From assembly GCA_938017885.1 (NCBI GenBank), contig CALIJD010000295.1:1-5512 (forward strand): a stretch of DNA of 5,512 nt. Direction: 5' to 3'. Below, in pieces: positions 1 through 5,512 of the stretch. The translations under genes and the position numbers were made by a program. The DNA comes from an uncultured Granulicatella sp. Lineage in GTDB: Bacteria; Bacillota; Bacilli; Lactobacillales; Aerococcaceae. Within the stretch, counting starts at the first letter, position 1. Every line of letters starts with the position of its first letter. The notes beneath the pieces were generated by a model. It did no database searches. It was not told where the DNA came from and saw only the letters and a list, made by a program, of their open reading frames with translations.

Positions 1-1012
1 TTTTAGTAGAAACCACTAAGTTTCCAGCGGTTTTGTCTGCTTCATCTACAGTAATTACTGAGGAAGTATAAAACGAAATAGATACAAAATCACATGTATT
101 TTCTTTTAATAATTTTCTATCTTCTTCTGTAATTTGTAGCACTATATTTTTGTTTTTGAAAAATGTTTCTGCGTAATATGGGTACTCACCTTTTGATAAA
201 ATATCCATACAGTACCACTGGTTCATTTGTTCTTCAAACACCAATTTCAAATTATCCTCAGGTTTGCTCGTTAATGGATAATAGCAGAAGCAAGCAATCA
301 TAGAACCAAAACGACCCGGTAAGTTCATTTTTCTTGCTAGTTGAATAGTTTTAGCGCTAGCTACAAACTGATGATGTAACGCTTGGAAAACATCTGACAA
401 TTGATATCCATTTTCTCCTTTTAATAAACCAACCCCATTATAAGGACTAAAATACCCTGCGTTGATTTCATTAAACGGTAGCCAATATTCGACTAAATGT
501 CCCCACCTCTCAAACACGAAGGTTGCGAAATGAAGAAAATGATCAATACATTCTCTTCCCTTCCATCCTCCATATTGCTCTACTAAATAAATAGGCATCG
601 CATAGTGGTTTAATGTTAGAAAAATCTTGATTTTTTTCTCTGCTAACAACTGGAACACTTTATCATAATAGGCAACTCCTTCTTGGGAAGGTTCTTCTTC
701 GATTCCTTTAGGAAAAAGTCTTGACCAGCTAATCGAAAATCTATATAAGTCTAACCCTAATTCAGCAAAATACTCTATATCCTCTTCTAGATGTTCAAAC
801 CCTTTTGTTCCATTTCTAAAAGGATAGTATTGTTTAGACGCTTTATTTTTAGCTTCTTCTATTTTTTCTTTTGTTAATAATCGAGTTTCTTCTGTGGCAT
901 TCGAAGTACGAGGTAAATAGGGTCTACAATCTTGTGTATCTAGACCTTTTTCCGGAGTAAATCCGCCCTCATATTGACTAGCTGCCGTTGCTCCGCCCCA
1001 TAATATCTTCAT
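1..1012 (-). CDS. GH1 family 6-phospho-beta-glycosidase, partial (3' end outside window)
   Basis: My own translation from the ATG at 1012-1010 stays open for 337 codons to the window edge. Family 1 glycosidases usually have about 460-480 residues, so roughly the last third is missing. Visible GH1 marks are the N-terminal LWGGATAASQYEGG (Q13 is the sugar-binding Gln), FSISWSRLFP (92-101), TLNHYAMP (133-140), YGGW (147-150) and LPFNEIN (178-184), whose E182 is the expected acid/base. His-Tyr rather than His-Trp at 136-137 is typical of members acting on 6-phosphorylated disaccharides. The nucleophile motif (TENG) and the phosphate-binding loop lie beyond the window, so specificity cannot be read. 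An inhibitor-like GGAG sequence is not claimed; rather, GGAG (1022-1019) sits 6 bases before the chosen ATG as its ribosome site. An in-frame ATG at 1024 would overlap that site. The gene begins 17 bp after mupG. It is a cytoplasmic enzyme, probably cleaving a PTS-imported phospho-disaccharide. Confidence 0.9.
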   Translation of the reverse strand, partial: MKILWGGATAASQYEGGFTPEKGLDTQDCRPYLPRTSNATEETRLLTKEKIEEAKNKASKQYYPFRNGTKGFEHLEEDIEYFAELGLDLYRFSISWSRLFPKGIEEEPSQEGVAYYDKVFQLLAEKKIKIFLTLNHYAMPIYLVEQYGGWKGRECIDHFLHFATFVFERWGHLVEYWLPFNEINAGYFSPYNGVGLLKGENGYQLSDVFQALHHQFVASAKTIQLARKMNLPGRFGSMIACFCYYPLTSKPEDNLKLVFEEQMNQWYCMDILSKGEYPYYAETFFKNKNIVLQITEEDRKLLKENTCDFVSISFYTSSVITVDEADKTAGNLVVSTK

Positions 1013-1029
1013 TTTTTTCTCCATTCTGC

Positions 1030-2121
1030 TTATTTAAGTCTAAATTTAAATTTCTGCCAAGGTTTAATTTCATCTAAAATAAAGTGTTCAATATCCACTA
1101 CTTTTCCGACAACATTGGTCTTACCTGAATTTTCCATATCCTTCAAGGCGATTTGTAATTCTCCTGCATAATGACCATATTCACTACTTTCAATCAAAAT
1201 ATCACCCCTCTTAATCTGATTAGGAGCATTAAATACTTCAAATCGATGTCCTTTATACTTCACACGACTTTGTGTCGAACGAATAAAGTAGTCATTCTGA
1301 TCTCCTCTATTGAAATGAAATTCCTCTAATACAATTTTCTTTTCTATCTCAGGAATGCCTTCAACAAGTTCAACATCAAAAGTCACTACATCCAAATCCA
1401 GTCCTTCTATGCGAGACAATTCTTCTTTTGTTGGATAGCAGTTAGAAATGAGAATGTCATCCACTAATTCCATTGCAATGTGGTGTTTAATTTGAACATC
1501 TAATGGCAACTCACGATGTAATTCTAGCGTTGGTAATCCTTCTGTAGTTGGCCAAGGTCCAAACGCCCCTTTATCATGTGAGGTGACAAATGCTGCTGTC
1601 TTTAATCCATACTTGTTAAAACGCTTTGTACATTCTTTATAGAAATCTAAGTTTAAACCGGAATAACGATGTGGATAAAAATTGTGACACCCATATAATT
1701 TATATTTATTAGGTCTATAATCCATGATGGTATCAATCGTATGAACATTATTGCTCATATTGATTTCGATAATTAAATTTTCTGGATTATAGGTCATAAT
1801 AGATTCTTCTAATCCCGAAAAGCCGGCATCTAAGCGAATTCCGTCTGCCCCAATTTCTTTGAAAAACGATAGATCCTTATATGAAATATTTAACTCTCCA
1901 AATACTCGTGGCGAACCATCTACAATGACTTCAAAACCTAGTTCGTGAGCAAAAGTATTTATTTCCGTAAATTCTTTTTTGATTTCTTCTGCAGGCTTAT
2001 TCACAGACAATAGACAAGAGAAAACTCTAGAAAAGCCTAAACGACTCGTTTCTTCAAGATAGTTCTTGATTTCTTCTACCGTACTTTTTTCTGGATATAT
2101 AGATACTCCTAATCTTCTCAT
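1030..2121 (-). CDS. mupG: MupG-like 6-phospho-N-acetylmuramidase (DUF871 / GH170)
   Basis: This cytoplasmic glycosidase is expected to hydrolyse MurNAc-6-phosphate-GlcNAc to MurNAc-6P and GlcNAc, the reaction shown for S. aureus MupG. The 363 residues match the family (about 350-360). The N-terminal TIM-barrel part (about 1-245) opens with RRLGVSIYPE and carries DGIRLDAGF (93-101), CHNFYPHRYSGL (145-156), GPWPTTEGLPTLE (188-200) and DDILISNCYP (221-230). The smaller beta-rich C-terminal domain (about 260-363) has RGDILI (305-310) and YGHYAGELQI (315-324). I recognise these as family motifs; I do not assign catalytic residues. The ATG at 2121 has AAGGAG 7 bases upstream; another ATG at 2125 is out of frame. 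murQ in the same operon supplies the next step, which strengthens the call. Other DUF871 proteins sit beside cellobiose-type PTS genes without a proven substrate, so the exact substrate remains inferred. Confidence 0.85.
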   Translation of the reverse strand: MRRLGVSIYPEKSTVEEIKNYLEETSRLGFSRVFSCLLSVNKPAEEIKKEFTEINTFAHELGFEVIVDGSPRVFGELNISYKDLSFFKEIGADGIRLDAGFSGLEESIMTYNPENLIIEINMSNNVHTIDTIMDYRPNKYKLYGCHNFYPHRYSGLNLDFYKECTKRFNKYGLKTAAFVTSHDKGAFGPWPTTEGLPTLELHRELPLDVQIKHHIAMELVDDILISNCYPTKEELSRIEGLDLDVVTFDVELVEGIPEIEKKIVLEEFHFNRGDQNDYFIRSTQSRVKYKGHRFEVFNAPNQIKRGDILIESSEYGHYAGELQIALKDMENSGKTNVVGKVVDIEHFILDEIKPWQKFKFRLK

Positions 2122-2128
2122 TCATTTT

Positions 2129-2134
2129 CTCCTT
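2129..2134 (-). promoter_or_regulatory. Ribosome binding site of mupG
   Basis: AAGGAG on the minus strand, 7 bases before the ATG at 2121. It decides against the out-of-frame ATG at 2125, which would leave only 3 bases of spacing. Confidence 0.75.
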
Positions 2135-2151
2135 AAAATTTAGTATAGAAA

Positions 2152-2174
2152 AGCCCTGCTACTAGAACAGGGCT
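2152..2174 (-). terminator. Intercistronic hairpin between EIIC and mupG, weak terminator or processing site
   Basis: AGCCCTG (2174-2168) and CAGGGCT (2158-2152) form a perfect 7-bp GC-rich stem with a 9-base loop. Reading on the minus strand, the stem runs into only about four T (2152-2149). It lies in the one sizeable gap of the operon (2122-2187). The short T run suggests partial termination or a stem that protects or processes the mRNA, which would lower expression of mupG and the GH1 gene relative to the PTS genes. No promoter is obvious after it. The structure is seen in the sequence; its function is inferred. Confidence 0.5.
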
Positions 2175-2187
2175 CAAAGTTTCATTT

Positions 2188-3515
2188 TTATTGCTCTTGT
2201 TCTTGAGCCAATAATGATTTGTCGTACATTGTAAAGAATGGATAGTAAATTAAAATCGACAATACAATTAATACAACGTTTAATACGATTGCTCTCCAGT
2301 CACTACCAGTAGCCAAGAACGCTCCAATAGGTCCAGGAAGAGTCCAAGGTGCACTTGCTACAACTTTATTCACTAATCCAGCAGACATTGCAATCCAAGT
2401 TACTACCCCATTTGTTAATGGCGCTAAAATAAACGGAATGATTAATTGTGGATTTAATACAATTGGTGTTCCGAAGATTAAAGGCTCATTAATGTTACAT
2501 ACTGCTGGAATAAACCTAAAGACTTACCATACGCAGATTTAGAACGCCAGATTAATAAAATAGCTAAACCGATTGTAGCCCCAGAACCACCAATCATTAC
2601 AAACCATTGATAGAATGGTTCAGCCGCAATATTAGGAATTGCAGAGCCGCTTGCGAAAGCTGAAGTATTTTCTTCTAACAATACTAACCATAATGGTCTT
2701 GCAAGAGATCCAACGATTGACCAACCGTGGATACCAAATGACCAGAAGAATTGAGATAAGAAGATTACGATAATAACGGAGAAGATTGAATCTGTCGCTT
2801 GTACTAAAGGAGCAACGATACTACCTACAATTTTATGAACATCGATACCGATAAACATAGTAACAGTTGAAACAAGTAATAGTACGATAACTGTTGGTGT
2901 TAAAGCTTCAAAAGAACGCGCAACTGATGCTGGAACTTGAGGTGGCATCGAAATCTTAAATCCACTCTTTTGAGTGAAACGATAAATTTCAACGGCAATA
3001 AAGGCTGATAGAATTCCTATAAACATCCCTGCGGACCCCAAATTACTCATCGGGAGAACAAATCCCGATGGCAATGAAGATAAATAATTTTTTAAAGGTT
3101 CGCTTGAATCTGCTAAAGCTTTCACTTCTGCTGAAGCAGCTGGAATTGCTTTAGGAATAATCGTTAGTAAGTAAGCTAATTCAGCTAGAATCCCCCCGGA
3201 TAATCCATCTAAATCATAAGAAGATGCTAGAGAAAATCCAATTCCGAAAACTGCGTACAATGTCATAATGTACATTGAAACACGGTAAGGCAATAAGATT
3301 TTAGCTTGGTTCGCTTGAATAAATTGTGTAATTCCCCAATCTTTCGGCATTGAGTTTGGAAGAAAGGCAATTACTAAAAACATTGATGCAACGACAATAA
3401 TTGGTAGAGTTGCAATAATACCATCACGAATCGCTCTTAAATGGCGTTGTTCTGCTAATTTAGCCATCGGTGTCGATAGCTTCGTATCCATAAACTCTGT
3501 GATTTTATCAAACAT
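2188..3515 (-). pseudogene. PTS lactose/cellobiose-family EIIC permease, frameshifted
   Basis: EIIC is the membrane channel that binds and moves the sugar while EIIB phosphorylates it. The ATG at 3515 has GGGGA 6 bases upstream. The N-terminus is typical (MFDKITEFMDTKL, then QRHLRAIRDG at 23-32), followed by many hydrophobic segments and FWSFGIHGWSIVG (257-269), whose H263 matches the conserved substrate-site His of chitobiose-type EIIC. The frame then breaks at about 2511: as written it ends after ten off-frame residues at a TAA (2480-2478), giving 345 residues. Shifting by one base restores IPAVCNINEPLIFGTP and the rest of the protein through TAA at 2190-2188. The repaired length is 335+107 = 442 residues, normal for the family. 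The break removes the conserved NINEP Glu (E344 when repaired) and the last membrane segments, so the truncated form should be inactive. Neighbouring EIIA, EIIB and enzymes look intact, which suggests a recent lesion or a sequencing error. Confidence 0.9.
2509..2513 (-). other. Frameshift site in EIIC (one base missing)
   Basis: Upstream frame reads GGT TTA TTC CAG; the family-like frame is GGT TTA ATT CCA GCA. The base at 2511 would have to be used twice, so one A is missing on the coding strand (one T on the plus strand). There is no long homopolymer here and no canonical X XXY YYZ slippery heptamer spanning the switch point. Confidence 0.85.
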
Positions 3516-3521
3516 ATGATA

Positions 3522-3526
3522 TCCCC
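3522..3526 (-). promoter_or_regulatory. Ribosome binding site of EIIC
   Basis: GGGGA on the minus strand, 6 bases before the ATG at 3515, with a second purine run (AAGGAAAG) just upstream. It is a poorer match than the sites of the other genes. Two adjacent in-frame TAA codons (3539-3534) end EIIB immediately before it. Confidence 0.5.
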
Positions 3527-3536
3527 ACTTTCCTTA

Positions 3537-3845
3537 TTATATTTCTAATTCCTCTTTAATTTGTTGAAGTAGTTTTGGTCCTCCTAGAGGAGTGTATCCT
3601 TGTGGTTTAATAAGTAAACATGGAACCCCTGCTTCATCTGCACTTGCTTTCAATACATCATAACGATGACGAATTTGAGGTGCTACAAGAGAAATTTGAT
3701 AATCTTCTTTTACCTTCTCAGCAAAAGCTTGTGTACCACATTCATCTACTTGAATATCTAACCCTTCTTTAGTTCCTGCATCTTGCAATGCTTTGGCAAC
3801 GATAGCACTAGACATTCCCCCTGAACAAACTAATAAAATTTTCAT
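3537..3845 (-). CDS. PTS lactose/cellobiose-family EIIB component
   Basis: A cytoplasmic phosphotransfer protein that takes phosphate from EIIA on a cysteine and passes it to the sugar held by EIIC. From the ATG at 3845 it has 102 residues, the usual length of stand-alone cellobiose-type EIIB. The N-terminal beta strand and P-loop-like turn MKILLVCSGGMSSAIV place the phosphorylated cysteine at C7. DECGTQAF (about 34-41) and SLVAPQIRHRYDVLK (52-66) also fit the family. The open frame extends five codons upstream to a GTG at 3860, but those codons contain the ribosome site GGAGGTG, so the ATG is the real start. It follows the small membrane protein gene by 18 bp and precedes EIIC by 21 bp. Family assignment is firm; substrate is not readable from EIIB. 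Confidence 0.95.
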   Translation of the reverse strand: MKILLVCSGGMSSAIVAKALQDAGTKEGLDIQVDECGTQAFAEKVKEDYQISLVAPQIRHRYDVLKASADEAGVPCLLIKPQGYTPLGGPKLLQQIKEELEI

Positions 3846-3851
3846 CACTTT

Positions 3852-3858
3852 CACCTCC
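3852..3858 (-). promoter_or_regulatory. Ribosome binding site deciding the EIIB start
   Basis: GGAGGTG on the minus strand, 6 bases before the ATG at 3845. It shows that the longer frame from GTG at 3860 is not the translated form. Confidence 0.85.
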
Positions 3859-3863
3859 ACTCA

Positions 3864-4226
3864 TTATAAAATTACTCCGGTCATTACGATAAAATAATAA
3901 ATAATTCCGATAACGATGCTCCAAATTCCTCCAACCCACCAAAAGGCTTGAGTAATGCCTTTTTTTGAATTCACAAAGAATTGAGAAAATGAAACTGAAA
4001 ATCCTGCAATGAGACCCCCACAAATGACAAAAGGCCATTTAAAGTCAATACGAACAAAATCACAAATTGCCGGAATCACAAACATTGATAGTACGATACT
4101 CGCGATAATCAGCAGTACGCTCTTATACCCAAACATCGGAATATCATAATCCGTGGTTCCCATTGCCGTTTTATATTGCTTTTTTTGTTCCACATTCTTA
4201 ACGGTCCATTTTCTGAATTTAACCAT
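3864..4226 (-). CDS. Small three-span membrane protein of unknown function in PTS operon
   Basis: I do not recognise a characterised family. The 120-residue protein starts with a basic, hydrophilic, probably cytoplasmic stretch (KFRKWTVKNVEQKKQYK, 3-19) and a TTDYDIPMFGYK segment (24-35). Three hydrophobic spans follow: about 35-57, 65-85 and 94-118. The second and third are joined by a short basic loop, NSKKG. The last span is rich in Trp and aromatic residues (FWWVGGIW, 95-102). There is no signal peptide cleavage site, catalytic motif or lipobox. The ATG at 4226 has AAGGAG 6 bases upstream, and that site overlaps the EIIA stop codon, so the two genes are tightly coupled. Its place between EIIA and EIIB makes a role with the EIIC permease plausible (assembly, stability or gating), but this is inference from position only. 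Confidence 0.85.
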   Translation of the reverse strand: MVKFRKWTVKNVEQKKQYKTAMGTTDYDIPMFGYKSVLLIIASIVLSMFVIPAICDFVRIDFKWPFVICGGLIAGFSVSFSQFFVNSKKGITQAFWWVGGIWSIVIGIIYYFIVMTGVIL

Positions 4227-4232
4227 CGTTTT

Positions 4233-4238
4233 CTCCTT
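4233..4238 (-). promoter_or_regulatory. Ribosome binding site of the small membrane protein, overlapping the EIIA stop
   Basis: AAGGAG on the minus strand, 6 bases before the ATG at 4226. Its first two bases belong to the EIIA TAA stop (4239-4237), which supports translational coupling and real expression of the small gene. Confidence 0.75.
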
Positions 4239-4563
4239 ACTCTTTATGTTCTAACTTCCAAAGTCTTTCATTCATTCGAATGATGTTTTCTGCTAGAGTT
4301 CTAACCTCTATCGAAGTCATTAGATGATCTTGAGCATGTACAAAAAGTACTGTAACTTCATTTCTTTCACCAGCGGCTTCTTTTTGAATTAAGTCTGTTT
4401 GTACTTGATGTGCTTTATTTAAGAATGTATCAGCCTCTTCAAGTAATTTTCTAGCCTCTTCAAAATTTCCTTTTTCAGATTCTTCCATCGCTTCATATAC
4501 TAAAGCTTTGGCATTTCCACCATTACTGATGATTTCAAAAATAATTAGTTCCATATCTTGCAT
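4237..4563 (-). CDS. PTS lactose/cellobiose-family EIIA component
   Basis: A cytoplasmic phosphocarrier, a helical trimer in this family, that receives phosphate from HPr and hands it to EIIB. The 108 residues fit the family length. The signature FVHAQDHLMTS (74-84) contains the expected phosphorylated H76 and the metal-coordinating D79, which line up with H78 and D81 of Lactococcus lactis lactose EIIA; H80 matches the second conserved His. The N-terminal helix starts with ELIIFEIISNGGNAKALVYEA, typical of the family. The ATG at 4563 shares one base with the murQ stop codon and has AGGAGGTG 7 bases upstream, inside the end of murQ. A second in-frame Met at position 4 would be spaced too far from that site. 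Confidence 0.95.
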   Translation of the reverse strand: MQDMELIIFEIISNGGNAKALVYEAMEESEKGNFEEARKLLEEADTFLNKAHQVQTDLIQKEAAGERNEVTVLFVHAQDHLMTSIEVRTLAENIIRMNERLWKLEHKE

Positions 4564-5474
4564 TAAATATCACCTCCTAATACTTGGATGGCGCGCTTGA
4601 TATGCCCATTCCCCTTCATTAAAGCTTCTTCAGCAGTCTGCCTATCAACATCCATTATTTCCATAATGAGTGCTTTTTTTACGTTATGGCCACTCTCTTC
4701 ATAAAGCTTCTCTGCCAACTCATCATCTACTCCCGTTAAAGTACGAATCATATTTTTAGAACGAACGACAAGTTTCTTGTTCGTTGGTTTTAAATCAACC
4801 ATATAATTTTTATACACTTTACCGAGCTTAATCATGACACTCGTTGAAATCATATTGAGAATTAATTTTTGAGCTGTTCCAGCTTTCATTCGTGTTGAGC
4901 CCATAATCGCTTCTGCACCTGTAACCGCCTCAATAGGGTAATCTGCGAATTTAGAAATTTCTGCTTTTTGTACACAAGAGATAGCTCCAGTTAGAGCCCC
5001 AATTTCTCTTGCATAACGTAATCCCCCAATCACATAAGGTGTTCGCCCACTAGCAGCTAAACCGATTACTGTATCATTTTCATTTATTTGATACTGAGAT
5101 AAATCTCCTCGAGCTAGCTCAAGAGAATCTTCCGCTCCCTCTTGGGCAATAAACATCGCATTATCTCCACCTGCCATAATCCCAACAACCAAACCTTTAT
5201 CTACTCCATATGTTGGAGGACATTCCGCCGCATCTAATACTCCTAGTCTCCCCGACGTTCCAGCTCCAATATAGAAGAGACGTCCACCTTTTTGCATACG
5301 CTCAACAATCTGGTCTACTAAAGCTGATATTTTGGGAATGCTTTTAGAAACAATAGAAGCAACAGTTTGATCTTCATCATTGATTTTTTGAAGGATTTCT
5401 TGTGTTGATAAAATATCGATATCTATTGTTCGTTGATTATTTTTTTCAGTATCTAACTTAATTAAATCTGTCAT
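4563..5474 (-). CDS. murQ: N-acetylmuramic acid 6-phosphate etherase MurQ
   Basis: MurQ cleaves the D-lactyl ether of MurNAc-6-phosphate, giving GlcNAc-6-phosphate and D-lactate, in the cytoplasm. From the ATG at 5474 it has 303 residues (E. coli MurQ has 298) and aligns along its whole length: INDEDQTV (31-38), the sugar-isomerase (SIS) motif YIGAGTSGRLGVLDAAECPPTYG (68-90), EGAEDS (112-117), AASGRTPYV, then GSTRMKAGTAQKLILNMIST and the UBA-like helical C-terminus. E84 and E115 correspond to E83 and E114 of the E. coli enzyme, the proposed catalytic acids. The frame continues upstream to an ATG at 5498, but that one has no ribosome site, while AAGGAA (5488-5483) precedes the ATG at 5474. The stop codon overlaps the EIIA start by one base. 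As the first gene in the window it identifies the pathway as muramic acid salvage. Confidence 0.96.
   Translation of the reverse strand: MTDLIKLDTEKNNQRTIDIDILSTQEILQKINDEDQTVASIVSKSIPKISALVDQIVERMQKGGRLFYIGAGTSGRLGVLDAAECPPTYGVDKGLVVGIMAGGDNAMFIAQEGAEDSLELARGDLSQYQINENDTVIGLAASGRTPYVIGGLRYAREIGALTGAISCVQKAEISKFADYPIEAVTGAEAIMGSTRMKAGTAQKLILNMISTSVMIKLGKVYKNYMVDLKPTNKKLVVRSKNMIRTLTGVDDELAEKLYEESGHNVKKALIMEIMDVDRQTAEEALMKGNGHIKRAIQVLGGDI
4571..4578 (-). promoter_or_regulatory. Ribosome binding site of EIIA, inside the end of murQ
   Basis: AGGAGGTG on the minus strand, 7 bases before the ATG at 4563. It is the strongest ribosome site of the window and lies within the last murQ codons. Confidence 0.85.
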
Positions 5475-5482
5475 CTTCCCAC

Positions 5483-5488
5483 TTCCTT
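5483..5488 (-). promoter_or_regulatory. Ribosome binding site deciding the murQ start
   Basis: AAGGAA on the minus strand, 8 bases before the ATG at 5474. It would lie inside the coding region if the in-frame ATG at 5498 were used, and that upstream ATG has no purine-rich site of its own. Confidence 0.6.
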
Positions 5489-5497
5489 CTGAAATCA

Positions 5498-5510
5498 TTT
5501 TATCATAAAA
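5498..5510 (-). promoter_or_regulatory. Possible -10 box within an AT palindrome upstream of murQ
   Basis: TATGAT (5507-5502, minus strand) resembles a sigma-A -10 box and would start transcription about 20 bases before the murQ ATG. It sits inside a perfect 6+1+6 palindrome (TTTTAT-G-ATAAAA), which could serve as part of an operator. The -35 region is outside the window, and such AT-rich palindromes arise easily by chance in this genome. Confidence 0.3.
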
Positions 5511-5512
5511 GC

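Noticed and set aside
1013..1024. ATG at 1024 as start of the GH1 gene
   Set aside because: It overlaps the GGAG that is well placed for the ATG at 1012, and GH1 proteins normally start close to the LWGGATAA motif. Four extra residues cannot be excluded.
2188..2388. Separate 66-residue gene starting at the ATG at 2388
   Set aside because: It is the C-terminal tail of EIIC in the restored frame. There is no well-spaced ribosome site before the ATG, and the same frame continues upstream through the conserved NINEP region.
2478..2513. Programmed -1 frameshifting to make full-length EIIC
   Set aside because: The needed shift is in the right direction, but no canonical slippery heptamer spans the switch point and I saw no clear downstream structure. 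A plain deletion or sequence error is simpler.
3846..3860. GTG at 3860 as EIIB start
   Set aside because: The added codons are the GGAGGTG ribosome site itself; the ATG at 3845 gives the normal 102-residue protein.
3808..4038. 76-residue open frame on the minus strand
   Set aside because: It overlaps the small membrane protein and the EIIB start in another frame, has no family features and no ribosome site; it is a shadow.
5475..5498. ATG at 5498 as murQ start
   Set aside because: No ribosome site precedes it, and the extra residues contain the purine-rich site used by the ATG at 5474.
5490..5505. Catabolite-response (cre) site near the murQ start
   Set aside because: The TGAAA...ATCA pattern has the wrong spacing and lacks the central CG of the consensus.

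Overview
The window looks like a piece of an AT-rich Gram-positive chromosome. AGGAGG-type ribosome sites, a tightly packed sugar-PTS operon and the protein sequences point to Firmicutes, most likely Lactobacillales (Enterococcaceae or Carnobacteriaceae type). That placement is inference from style; no marker gene is present. Every gene is on the minus strand, so the operon reads from the right edge (5512) to the left edge (1). Coding is nearly continuous and no stretch over 70 bases lacks a gene.

In transcription order the layout is: murQ, MurNAc-6-phosphate etherase (5474-4563); a lactose/cellobiose-family PTS EIIA (4563-4237); an unrecognised 120-residue protein with three membrane segments (4226-3864); EIIB (3845-3537); EIIC (3515-2188), broken by a one-base deletion near 2511; a 62-bp gap holding a small hairpin; a MupG-like 6-phospho-N-acetylmuramidase of the former DUF871 group, GH170 (2121-1030); and a GH1 6-phospho-beta-glycosidase (1012 to the left edge, 3' end outside the window). 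Gaps run from a 1-base overlap to about 20 bp, except before mupG, so this is probably one transcript.

The genes suggest a cell-wall-sugar salvage route. The PTS would import and phosphorylate a muramic-acid-containing sugar, probably the disaccharide MurNAc-GlcNAc. MupG would split MurNAc-6P-GlcNAc into MurNAc-6P and GlcNAc. MurQ would remove the lactyl ether to give GlcNAc-6P and D-lactate. The GH1 enzyme would add a second phospho-disaccharide hydrolase. In Staphylococcus aureus the corresponding operon (murQ-mupG-murP-murR) uses a glucose-family permease, MurP. Here the transporter is of the lactose/cellobiose (chitobiose-type) family and comes with an extra small membrane protein. That combination is the most interesting point in the window.

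The main defect is the EIIC frameshift. It lies just before the conserved NINEP substrate-binding motif, so as written the permease is truncated at 345 residues and should not work. Adding one base restores a full-length 442-residue EIIC. It could be a sequencing error, a strain-specific lesion or, less likely, recoding.
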